The notes under the pieces are model-generated. The model had not been told where the DNA came from. It did no database searches and was given only the letters and a program-made list of their open reading frames with translations. Below, one piece after another: positions 52,786-63,110 of a stretch of 64,000 bases of DNA; positions within the stretch are counted from its first letter, which is position 1, and each line of letters starts with the position of its first letter. The stretch is taken from assembly GCA_914767715.1 (NCBI GenBank), contig OU612070.1, positions 3,053,501-3,117,500 of the forward strand. The letters are read 5' to 3'. The DNA comes from Membranipora membranacea (lineage: Eukaryota > Bryozoa > Gymnolaemata > Cheilostomatida > Membraniporidae). A program made the position numbers and the translations under genes.

Positions 52786-54035
52786 TCATTTGTTGGCCAA
52801 TTCACATATAAAAGGCACACCACCCGGCCCATTACATGGAGCGTCATCAAACTTAAAAAACTCTGATGGAGGAATCCAACTAATATCATCAGCAGTCAGC
52901 ATCACACATCCCTGCTGCCCTCGCAGATTGTCTGGCTGCCCGGCGATCCAGTCAGAAAACTTCATGGGTGTGTCATCAGGACGCCCCGCCCACAACCATC
53001 TTCCAGCTTTTACAAAGCCGCCAACCCAGGCATAATTTCTTAGGGCTGGAGTTCTGCTACGATAGCCTTTCATCCACATGATTTCTTCTTGCGTTTCTAA
53101 GGTTGCCAGCTGTGCACCCATATCCTGACATGTTCCTTGTGCCTGGAACCAAGACTTTTTTTCACTGACAAATTTGTAGCAAGCACCGGCCAGTCCAGGT
53201 ACCCAACCTCTTGGGCAAGCAGCTGTAAGACATGAAGCAGGTCATAATGAGTGATTCACAAAGAAATAGAGTATGTTATCCATCTAAGCAAATTATACCC
53301 GAGATTTTCGCACGGATCTGGAATTATGAAATTTATGGCATGCATTATTAACTCAACTATAACTGATTATTTACCTCCAACTTTAACGGGGGGGGGGGGG
53401 GAGATTGATGCTCGGAGGGGAGATTGATGCTCGGAGGGGAGATTGATGCTCGGAGGGGAGATTGATGCTCGGAGGGGAGATTGATGCTCGGAGGGGAGAT
53501 TGATGCTCGGAGGGGAGATTGATGCTCGGAGGGGAGATTGATTATTGATAAGAATGTTGCTATCCACCACAGTTAAAAGTACATGACTCAGAATGGATGG
53601 ATAGACAGCTGTCTATGTGCCCAGACCACTAATCGCTAGATCAAGTATCAATTCATTGTGTTACCTTTTTCTAGCATAATCTGTGAAATATTTCATTGAG
53701 AATTGAATTACAGCGATAATAAGTGTTAAATAAAGATATGACCAAATTTGCTTGTATTACGCGTTGCCCATCATATCAAGACAACAGTATAGTAGTTCAC
53801 AGTCGGACGGGAGTGACCAGAAATGCAGGAAAGTTTGATCAAGTATGATCGCACTAATGTTACGGTGTTTATGGTACATTGATTGAATTTTTCAGACAAA
53901 CATTTATGTTGAATTATCACGGAGATACATAAGTTCATAACATTCTATAGGGAGATAACTCCTACCTTGTACTGTGTTACTACCATAGAACACACATACG
54001 GCTGCCAGAAGTGTAAGACTAGCTACAGATACCAT
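52786..54035 (-). CDS. secreted single-domain C-type lectin, 168 aa
   Basis: Two exons, 54035-53966 and 53222-52786, join in phase 1. Exon 1 is a signal peptide (MVSVASLTLLAAVCVFYGS). Exon 2 holds one whole C-type lectin domain: CPRGWVPGLAGACYKFVSEK, the WIGL-equivalent AWVGGFVKAG, WLWAGRPDDTPMKFSDWIAG, QPDNLRGQQGCVML and the final PFICELANK. QPD at the primary sugar site suggests galactose-type binding in this family. The usual WND calcium motif is replaced by FDD (FKFDDAPC), so binding may be altered. Compact secreted lectins of this kind commonly act in pathogen recognition or mucus; that role is inferred. The single intron holds a 19-bp minisatellite. It is not a close duplicate of the plus-strand lectin (EPN type) on the other side of DMGDH. 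Confidence 0.93.
53389..53548. repeat. 19-bp minisatellite after a poly-G run
   Basis: A run of about 13 G is followed by seven perfect copies of AGATTGATGCTCGGAGGGG (starts every 19 bp from 53402) and one partial copy at 53535. Perfect identity suggests recent expansion. It lies in the intron of the small lectin. Confidence 0.97.
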
Positions 54036-54087
54036 CTTGATCCACTCAACGAAGGCTTAAATTTAATGTTAAAGTGAATGGACAACT

Positions 54088-54098
54088 GTATATAGGGA
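54088..54098 (-). promoter_or_regulatory. possible TATA box of the small lectin gene
   Basis: On the minus strand CCTATATACAG lies about 55-65 bases upstream of the lectin ATG at 54035, a reasonable distance for a core promoter with a short 5' UTR. Based on motif and position only. Confidence 0.35.
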
Positions 54099-54739
54099 TG
54101 CTCATATTATGTAAGATGTTAGCCGTGGGAATAACCAGATATCCTTACCGGATCAGTTGTATGTCAATAGAAGTTATGATTAATTGTGTCAATCATATAA
54201 ATATAGATATATATTTATAGAAATTTTCAGCATCACCCATCAGTGGGGTTAAAATCGCAAGCTTGTCTCTGTCCAAAGACTGAGAAATACAGGTGCCATA
54301 TTCGGCGCCAAGTTGCTCTAAGTCACTCTCTCTTGCGCGATAGAAGGCGTAGAGGCGCTCTAATGAGCTACCTCCTAATCCTCCTACAGTGTAGTGGATC
54401 TCTTGATAGTATTGTGATCACGTTGTTGGCAGATATTGTAATTACTGAGAGGGTTGGCACTGCTATGAATATCTGACCAGTAGTCACCTTTCAATTCAGT
54501 AATAAAACAAAATATTTATGGCAAATAAGTGTGTATTCGATATCGAATTTATTTGTTTACTGACAACCATGAATGACTCTACCTTGCCCAAATATACTAC
54601 AACTTCCAATACTTTTTGAAACCACAAACTTGCGCTTCGCCCTGGAAACATATCACACAAAGACTCTGAGAAAGTTCGTTTTTACACAACAAACTTAATA
54701 CATTGTAACCTCAGTCAGTGTATTTGACTTTTAAGCATT

Positions 54740-55551
54740 TTATACTACAACTCTGTCTGAAGTAGGTATACCCTTAACTAGCACATAAGTCATGCCACCA
54801 AAAATCACAAAAAAACCAAAAGATATTCCTGTGATGTTAAACCATGCCGCCACTTTGCTGTATTTAGAAGCTTGGGAGTAATTTCCCCCGTTATTAGCGC
54901 TTTCAGTCATCACAGAGAATATGATAGCCAATACACCGAGAGGGCAGCAGCAGCACAGCATGTTACAGATAGAGTATCCTATCCATGTGTCAGGAGCTGC
55001 TATAATACCTGTGTTTCTCTCCATCTACAACATGGTAAAAGGTACAGACAGACGCTGGAAACGGATGACAACTAGAATTGACAATATTTCATCAATCTTC
55101 TGGGAAGTGGATGTATAATGGATATATCAAGTCAACATTACCTAAATATCTGATTTTTGTTACCAAAACTACAATCCTACAAACTACAAACTACAAACCT
55201 TGTTATCCAATGCCAAATTTAGAAATCTTACACATTCGCAGGACCATAGATCGTACTTTCATAGGTCGAAACAAAATTTTAAAGGTACTACTACTAGCTT
55301 ATAATATGTTATTCAATGCAATGGTATAATTGGGGGGAAAGAGTTGTCTAGCCATCAAATTCCTCTAACTTGTCATTTCAAGCCCATCAAGTCCAACTTT
55401 CAAGCCAGTTTAACAGGGGGTGACAAGTCTCACAAGTCCAACTTTCACCCCTTCACCTCACCTTCCCTCACCCTTCACCAAACTTGATTACCTTGATGTT
55501 GGAGGGTATGTCAGCAGCTTGTGAAGGAACAGCCTGATACATTGCTGCCAT
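54740..55551 (-). CDS. CD225/dispanin (IFITM-like) membrane protein, 114 aa
   Basis: Two exons, 55551-55492 and 55024-54740, join in phase 0. The N-terminus is short (MAAMYQAVPSQAADIPSNIK). The CD225 fold follows: a first membrane segment WIGYSICNMLCCCCPLGVLA, a polar loop with YSQASKYSKVAAW in place of the usual G-x-Y-x-x-A-x-x-x-S-x-x-A pattern, and a second hydrophobic helix ITGISFGFFVIFGGMTYVLV. The CCCC cluster at the first membrane segment matches the palmitoylated cysteines of the family. Vertebrate members include IFITM antiviral proteins and neuronal PRRT/SynDIG proteins; dispanins act in membrane fusion or trafficking. Which role applies here cannot be told. It ends close to the small-membrane-protein cluster, on the same strand. 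Confidence 0.9.
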
Positions 55552-55938
55552 ACTGTAGCTGATTAATTATTGTCCTGTAATGTCGTAGGCACACAGAAGA
55601 GAAGCAAAGTGAACCAAGACATTCTGCTAAACGTTACGTCTACTCAAAGTGCTGCTCATGTTCTCAGTATTGCTACTGCTCAATATGACCCAAGTCAAAA
55701 ACTAGTATTTCCTTATGACTTTTATAGAGAACAACTATAATGGTTTTATTTCACAAGAGTATCCACAATAAAATCTAAAGAAAAGTAATATGTAAGTAAA
55801 AAGAGATAGAGTTTATAACAAACCGACTAACGACCTGAAATCATATTAAATAATAATGATGACATAAATAGCCAAATTTTATAACAATAGTCATGCGCAG
55901 AAGCATAGGAGAACATGGGCTTCTGTCTCTAAGGCCTG

Positions 55939-57261
55939 TTATCTCCTGTTTTTCTTCTTTTTCCTTCTGCCACCTTTTCCTTTGCGCTTGCGAGCTGAGT
56001 ATCTGGATAAAGAAAAACAATCAATTCAATGCAATATTGTATCTAAGACCAGTATCCAATTTACAGATGGAGTCGGCTCCTTTCTGGCAAAAAGAGCACA
56101 ACTTCTTGGCTTGGTGAAGCATCATGGGAGGATTTACATAAGGGAAGGGGATCTTGCTCTATATAGCTGTTATGGTGAATTTTTGTATGATGTTCTGTCT
56201 TGTGGTTACTACAGCTGCTCACTTAAGACCTGTACACAGCATCAAGATGTATGAGGAGGTAATGCATTATTACACTACACTGCTATCCATCGTGGTTGAT
56301 TGGCTCTAGAGAAGAAGCAGAGTTATCTTTGTGGGCCGCAATTTTGTTATACAAGGTTATAGATATAAGAACTGTTGGACCTGTGCAACAGTTATCTAAT
56401 GGGGGAGGAGGAGAGCGGGCCGTCGTGGCTGCGGGGTTAGCTGGCGAAGGCTTTGTGCAGGAGAGGATGGTGTGTAGGGTGAATTTGGTGGATGGGGCTT
56501 CCCAGTCGCTGGTCGGTTTGGGTTGGTCTCAGCTTTGTTTAATCAGGTGGTCTCCACTCTAGTCTCGACCTATCTGGTGATTATTTTTCTAGAAGTTTTC
56601 AAGCAGAAACCTGATACAAAGAAATGGTTAAACAGCATATGACCGAGTTGCCTGAATAGACTGAGTAGTACTTACAGATAATAGGATCCGCCCACAATCA
56701 CAACAAGGGCTAAGAGTGTGAATCCACCGAAGAATAGCCAGCAACCATATTTATCTGGTAGCTCAAAGTGCATGGGAATCTTGCCAAAACATACTACGAA
56801 GAAGAAATATAGAATATGTGCTACGCTTGTGTGTTTTAATCCATCTAATCTTGGAGTTGAATTGGAGAGACCTATGTAAGAATTGCTTGACTGCCTGAAT
56901 TAAATTAATCACAGTGAGCCAAGCAGCACCTGTCCAGTACTGCGTTCTGGCCACCCAATCACAAGAGGTGATAACTCCGAACACAGTAGAAAGTTTGGGT
57001 TGGTGTCCAGATAGTGGAAACGCTTAATCATACAATCTTCTACAAGCTAAATGATGAGGTTGCCATCTTTCCCACAAACCTTCGGCAATTTGCACAAGTG
57101 CAATGGTCGAGTGCCCCAGAAAAAGGGCAACAACCACTGGACTTGTACAAACAGCAAAAGCCTGTGATCCCTCCTTTGGACATCAGGTACTATGACTACT
57201 TCTACTCTATGAGTGAAGCTGATAACTTACTTGTTCCCTTGTCCTTGTCCTTCTCAGCCAT
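55939..57261 (-). CDS. small single-pass membrane protein C (70 aa), cluster paralogue
   Basis: Three exons: 57261-57231, 56793-56676, 56002-55939. Exon 1 is short and charged (MAEKDKDKGT). Exon 2 (118 bp) encodes CFGKIPMHFELPDKYGCW, then a hydrophobic segment (LFFGGFTLLALVVIVGGSYY). Exon 3 is a very basic tail (YSARKRKGKGGRRKKKKNRR). Intron phases (1, then 2) and exon-2 length are identical to paralogues A and B, but the sequence is the most diverged of the three. I do not recognise the family. One membrane helix with a polybasic C-terminus would favour a cytosolic tail binding acidic lipids or nucleic acid; that is inference. Confidence 0.75.
56396..56545. other. GC-rich intronic patch
   Basis: An unusually GC-rich ~150 bp lies in the second intron of gene C, with an open plus-strand frame (GGGGERAVVAAGLAGEGFVQ). 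It has no recognisable domain. It might be a relic of a mobile-element gene. Confidence 0.3.
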
Positions 57262-57858
57262 TGATCTAATTTGCGAGATGTACTAGTAATGTATGACTTG
57301 GACTCAATGTTATAATTGTGAGCACAGCTGATTCCTCTCTGTCTACTGGCAGTATAACAATCGTCAGCAAATAAATAACGTAGTGAACTCAGATGAAACA
57401 GGTTGAATATTATTATTGTAAAGGGGTATTTGAGGGAAGACGATTGCAGATTATTTGTTGATCAAAAATCATCAATAGTTTTTCTCTCTCCTCACTAGTA
57501 GTAAGAGATTAAAATAGAGAAGCTTACGTTACAAGAAAATTTAGCCAGCTAGTGATGTGATGGTCAACTATTTTCCTAACGTTATAAAATTCATGCAGAA
57601 GAAACTGCTAAATTTACTGTACAAAAAGAGTAAGCTGTATTATAGGGAAAGGCTGCAGATACAGAAAATACAAGATACGTTTCCAACTTGTTGCTTTGTC
57701 TCAGAAGATAGATCAAAGAGCTTCGGAAGTAGTAAGAGATGAAAAAATAACTGGTGCGGCTTCTGTTGAAGAAACATGTATCTCGGTTTCTTCATGATGA
57801 CCAGTGAAGAAAAAAAGGGAAGAACATTTTACAACAGTTCACTGCAGTGTTGCAGCGT

Positions 57859-59107
57859 TTATCTGTGACGTCGTCTCCTCTTATTCTTATTTTTGTGCTT
57901 GTCGATCAGATCAACTAATGCAGGGTGCGGTGAATCATCTCGGCATCTGAAGCATGAGTCAATGATATGATAGTCACGGATAGTGGACCATGCAAACCTT
58001 AAAATTTGGGATACAGTAGAGAATTTGAGTGAGCATTACATCTGCTCCAGTTTAAGTGCTCAAATGATGCCCAAGGTGGATGGTAGTAACATCTCACTGT
58101 CAGCCATGTTCCAATCAACGTGGGATGTGATTGATAATGAAGTGTTTCTGACTTCAACTCATGCAGATGTTATTTCAGAGCTGAGATTTATGCAAAATAT
58201 TTTGTTGCGGGCCTTGCAGCCTTTAAGCCGTACCGCTTATTACTATGATGACAGCCAAGTCTCAGTTTAAAATCAACTTCACTTGAAAGATAAGAAAAAC
58301 ATAGATTTAAAATAGTAATTTCAAAAGGCTGATCCTGGTGCAGATTCAATACTGTTGTGAATTTCTTCGTTGTGCCCACTAGTAAAACTTGCATGAAACA
58401 ATAGAGCATGAACAAGAGTATAATAAGCAGTACTCCGAGTCCTCCAATTAATATCCAACATCCATACTTCTCTGGTAACTTAATCGGTATTGGGATCTTC
58501 TCAAAACATGCTACAATGAGATGCATGTATATATAGAATAAACATATTCCTGAGAACATATTATAGCCAGGACGTGTCTTCTGGACTAGAAGGAAACAGA
58601 CGCAAATCATAAGTTACGTCTCTAAATTTATGTCTGTTTATCAGTTTGTTTGTGATTACTTCAATTTACAATTTTAACCAAGATACAATTCAATGTATAA
58701 ATTAGATGTGACAGTAAAGAAAATGCAATGAATAATATAGTGTCATCATGGAACCATGTAAGTCACAAATTTATCATTTTTACAAAAGAGACATGTCAGC
58801 TTTGTCAGCTAAAAATCAGTTTTGAACACACTGGCCGTATTTGATGGTACACCATCACAGTTTTTTCTCAGAAAGACATTAGTGTGATCATTTTAAATTA
58901 TTTACATAGAAACAGCAAATATATCAACTGACATATCATTATAAATAAATGTGACAGATCCATTGATAGATTTCACAGCGAGATCAATAATAGGAGACAG
59001 ATATGAGAAGATTAGAATAGTCCTGTGAACCAGGCTTAACACTTACTAGTTTTGTCTTCCTCATTTATCTGTATTTGGAACTTGTCTGTTTCTTTACCAT
59101 CTGACAT
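57859..59107 (-). CDS. small single-pass membrane protein B (88 aa), cluster paralogue
   Basis: Three exons: 59107-59047, 58510-58393, 57946-57859. Exon 1 encodes an acidic, probably disordered N-terminus (MSDGKETDKFQIQINEEDKT). Exon 2 encodes CFEKIPIPIKLPEKYGCW and a hydrophobic helix (ILIGGLGVLLIILLFMLYCF). Exon 3 gives CRDDSPHPALVDLIDKHKNK and a basic end NKRRRRHR. Phases are 1 and 2 as in A and C. The donor of intron 2 reads GCAAGT where gene A has GTAAGT, so this is a GC-AG intron or a damaged site. Exon 1 differs from gene A by one residue, which implies recent duplication. The function is not known; topology and the conserved KIP...LP(E/D)KYGCW motif suggest a family-specific role at a membrane. 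Confidence 0.8.
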
Positions 59108-60190
59108 CACTTCCCTTCTCTCAGGTCTTTTATTAACAAACCATTGTCTCTACTTAATGTAGGAGCATTGACCACAACTTTACATCGCGACAAGGGTAAC
59201 AGTACACATAAGAATAGCAGCGTGACAACTTGCCCTACGGCAGACAATATAAAAACTGTGCCGGCTTAGTGATAACATACAGTCACATTCATGTGTATAG
59301 GTATTGAGTGAGAGCTCAGAATATTACGAAAAACCTTCCAGCCTCCCAATTAGCGACCCACAATTTTATCTCACTGTTCAAACTGTTCTCTACAGTAATG
59401 TAGATGGTACGGATTGTATAGATTGTAGAGGGGTGTGACACAAATCAAATTCAAAGACCCATATTTAATAATTTGGAGACCAACACTTACCTGTTTGAAG
59501 AGGTCAGCAGCTGTGTGTGTTTGGCGACCAAACATGGAGCCAGTGACTAAAAATCACTCAAAATGGTCCAAGTTTGGGTGAATCCGTATTAACCAAACTT
59601 CCAGCGTCCCATTATTCGCCAAATTACTTAAACAAATAATTGTTTCTTGTACTTTGAATTTTGATGTATTGTTCAGAAAAATATTTGAATCAGGACATTA
59701 AGTTGCACCCAGTTGATCGTGCTGCATTGATGAAAAAAGTGTAACAAATTAAACATTACAGAAAGACTGTGTGAGACTGTGTTGCAAAAGATGAGGATCT
59801 GTTAAGATTGTGGTATCCGTAGAGATAAGCTCACCACATTTGAAATGAAGTTTCATTTGTTCAGCTGTATATTTCATGAAGCTCAATTAGATGAGAAAAT
59901 GAAATTGGAATGAAATGAGTTTACCTCTTCAGGAAACAAAACTTAGTGAGCACAGAAAAACACAGTGTTTATTTAATTATGAAGAGGTTGTTTCTGTTTG
60001 CATCCAGTTTAAATCATGGAAGTGTCCACAACGCCGACTTGTGACACGGAACACAGCTAACAGTGCTCTTTGAAACTATTAAAAGAAAAAAATATCTGGT
60101 GTGGTTTCATGTATCTCAGTTTTTCTCATGTTGACCAGTGCGGAAAAAAAGGAAGAACACAGCTAACTTTACATAAAATAGATGCGCGTT

Positions 60191-62247
60191 CTATCTGCGA
60201 CGGCGTTTCTTCTTCTTTTTCTTTTTTTTTGACTTGTTGATCAGATCTAGTAATGCTCCTGGTGGTGAATCATCTTTGCATCTAAAATATGAAACAATGA
60301 TTAGATAGTGGATAATGGACCATTGCAGTCCTAAAAAAATTGGGATACAGTGGAAAATTTGAGTACGCACTACATCTGCTCCAGTTAAGTTCTCAAACCA
60401 TACCCGAGGTTGATAGTATAGCAGTATGTAATCATCAACCACATTCCGCACCAGTCAATGTGAGATGCGTTTGATAATAAATTGATACAATCGATCCGGG
60501 CAACGTTTGAGCACTTAAACTACAACCTCTCAGAATAGCAGAATTTTTTTCCAAAGCAAGATATATGAATTTTACAAAATATTTTTGTTGGGGATTGCAG
60601 ACCTCGAGCTGGACCGCTGATAACTGTGATGACAGTTGGCCAAGTTTCTGTTTTAAATCAACTTCATGTTGAAAATACAGATCAGGATAGACAATAGGAA
60701 CTTTCAAAGCATATTTTATAGTGTTTAATTTGATTTTTATTTAAAATTTGATTGTTGTGCTCACTAGTAAAACTTACATGAAACAATAGAGCATTGTACA
60801 GAGTATAATGAACAGTACACCGGCTCCTCCAGCTACTATCCAACATCCATACTTCTCTGGTAACTTTAACGGTATCGGGATCTTCTCAAAACATGCTACA
60901 ATGAAATACATATATATACATATATAATATATTTACATAGTTATGATCACATATATGCTGCTTATCAGTTTATATATAGATTGATGAAACATATAACTTC
61001 ATATGTTATCCAATGAAATGTATAAAATATTTTTCTTTGACTTTGACAAATTTTAAATAATAGATTTATAATTATAATATTGGCCATATCAGGCACTAAA
61101 TAGCCTAATTAATTTCAAAAAGTTTAATTACAGTCAGCTCCTTTATTTGTCTGGTGGTTATTCATTTATTTATTTCATTAATTAATGGAGACAAAGTCAT
61201 AGAGCGGTACTCCTCGATTCAATCCGATTTCCCGTCTACTGTTCAGACATCAGCCAATGCCATTTAACATATTATATACTACATACTAGCTACTAGATAT
61301 TCCTTGGTCAGAGGTTATCAGTCTGACCTACTAATGTCTATGTTGTTTGCAGCTAACTGATAGGTTTTGTCTGGATACATACACTTCTGGATACATGCAC
61401 TTCTGGATACATGCACTTCTGGTTTTTTTACCAAGCAGTACATCAAAGCAAAGCACATATGATGAGGTTGTTAATTCAGGGGAGTACACGCATATAACTA
61501 GTGCTGGTGCTGGATGGGGTGATATATTTTAGTTTGAGATGTAGCTATCCTTAAATAACCCATCAATAGTATTGAATCTCACTGTAAGATCTGGCTAGCA
61601 GGTACACAATCTAACAGAAGTACCTTTAGATACATATTTATGACAAGGTTAATTTAAAATCTATATTTTTTTAGTCTGACAGAGAAGGATGTTTACGTAT
61701 TTTAATTCATTTGAATAGGATGTATGCCCTTTAAAACCTCATGATGAAAAACCCTCAGTGTAAAATATAGAATCACAAGCCCCTGAATAACTTATGACCT
61801 GGTATACCAAAAGGTGAAGAAACTAAATTTTTGGAATCAGCATAAAAATCTGAGGGATAATATATATCTCTGTCCCCTACCCTCCCTTCCTGCTTTTGTG
61901 AGAATAAACACATTTTTTATAGCTTTGCGTCTTTTGCGCTAGAAGGAAACAGTTGCAGATCATTTGTTAGCCTTTAAATTTATGTCCGCTTATCTTGAAG
62001 ACATTGGTGTGATCTATCACTCTTAATCTATATTTTAACTTGCAAACAGACAGCAAATCTATCAACTGACAAATCATAATAAATAAAGGAGATGGATTCC
62101 ATTCCATTAATAGATCCATAGCAAGAAATGGGAGGAGACAGATATGAGAAGATTGGATAATCCTGTGAACCAGGCTTAACACTTACTAGTTTTGTCTTCC
62201 TCATTTATCTGTATTTGGAACTTGTCTGATTCTTTACCATCTGACAT
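60191..62247 (-). CDS. small single-pass membrane protein A (89 aa), cluster paralogue
   Basis: Three exons: 62247-62187, 60895-60778, 60281-60191, all GT-AG, phases 1 and 2. The N-terminus is MSDGKESDKFQIQINEEDKT. Exon 2 gives CFEKIPIPLKLPEKYGCW, then a helix (IVAGGAGVLFIILCTMLYCF). Exon 3 gives CKDDSPPGALLDLINKS followed by eight lysines and four arginines to the stop. There is no cleavable signal peptide, so the helix probably serves as a signal anchor. Cysteines flank the helix, which could allow palmitoylation or disulphides. I found no match in families I know. The surrounding non-coding DNA is also shared with gene B, so A and B come from a duplicated block of about 3 kb. Confidence 0.8.
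61371..61422. repeat. three short tandem repeats
   Basis: Three near-identical 17-bp copies of CTGGATACATGCACTT plus one base lie in the first intron of gene A (as read on the minus strand). Confidence 0.7.
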
Positions 62248-62507
62248 CACTTCCCTTCTCTCAGGTCTCTTATTAACAAACCATTGTCTCTACTTAATGT
62301 AGGAGCATTAAATGCAACTATAATATTACATCACGGGTAACAGTACATAAGAATAGCAGCATGACAACATGCCTTACGACGGACAACCAAGTTGTGAGCC
62401 AGAAAATGGCGCGGGTTGCTGATTGGTGATCATAAAGTCAAGATGGAACAAGACCTTTGATATAAGTTTTTTCTCTCTCTATACACTAGGTCTTATTTGA
62501 CCATGTT

Positions 62508-62700
62508 ATTTAGCGGGCCCCCTTATGCGAAGGTGGCTTGTGTGGGGACGGGGTAAACACCCTATCACTACACTCTCCTGCCGTTGCCCGCTACTGTTTT
62601 TACGCAGTGGCAGAAGGGATTCTCTATACTGTGTGCCCTCTGTAATGATCCACACAGACCTGGCTAGGATGAATGGCTCGCCAGTACCAAACAAGTTTTA
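62508..62700 (-). mobile_element. SINE body, 5'-truncated
   Basis: On the minus strand this aligns with the body of the 42241 SINE: CCATTCATCCTAGCCAGGTC, a GTAGCGGGCAACGGC block and CCCCACACAAGCCACCTT, in the same order. The tRNA-like head is missing. Confidence 0.6.
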
Positions 62701-62718
62701 AATTGAAGTTAAAATGAT

Positions 62719-63110
62719 ATGAGATTGAATTGCCTAAACATGGGGAAAAACAGAACAACTTGTGAAACTTTACATCATATGTATACGGCCAAAGATCACC
62801 TATGCTACCCCTGCCTGGTTCCCCCTCGCAACGCAACAGCAGCTCAATTTTTAGAGACTATTACATCACTTGAGAAGCTAGCCACAAAGATCATCAATCC
62901 AAGGGCAGAATCATACTATTACCGACTGCTGAATCTTGCCAACCTCCCTCTCAAGCAATACCAACAGCAGCTATGTGCTGATTATACCACCAAAGTCACA
63001 AACCCGCTCACAGTCTAAATGACCTGGTTACTAAACATAGCAACACCAGACATTCGAAGCGTCACTGCTATCAACGCAATACTAAGTGCCGAACCAAACT
63101 AAGGGAGCGA
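62719..63110 (+). mobile_element. LINE 3'-end fragment (RT C-terminal tail)
   Basis: The plus-strand frame (62719-63018) has the shape of the C-terminal tail of Jockey/CR1-like RT proteins: SLEKLATKIINPRAESYYYR, LLNLANLPLKQYQQQLC. In another frame after the stop comes TRHSKRHCYQ...KCRTKLRERTLF, matching the usual tail (R.N...P.CRT.RY..SF). The catalytic part is absent. It may be a different element from the RT at 20697. Confidence 0.6.

Larger units (their letters stand above)
57790..62390. repeat. tandem segmental duplication of ~3 kb carrying genes B and A
   Basis: Non-coding sequence flanking the exons is repeated. The stretch around 58960-59140 matches 62090-62300 almost base for base (CCTGTGAACCAGGCTTAACA and onward). 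The stretch 57980-58280 matches 60310-60660 less well (CTACATCTGCTCCAGTT and onward). Identity is highest around exon 1. Confidence 0.75.

Noticed and set aside
53367-53570. Repetitive open frame (SPPSINLPSEHQ repeats) on the minus strand
   Set aside because: It is the 19-bp minisatellite read through; 19 is not a multiple of 3, and the frame stays open only because no unit frame has a stop. It lies in a lectin intron.
58188-58610. 140-codon continuous minus-strand frame as a single-exon gene
   Set aside because: Only 58393-58510 matches the paralogues; the rest is intron read through, as shown by exon boundaries conserved with genes A and C.
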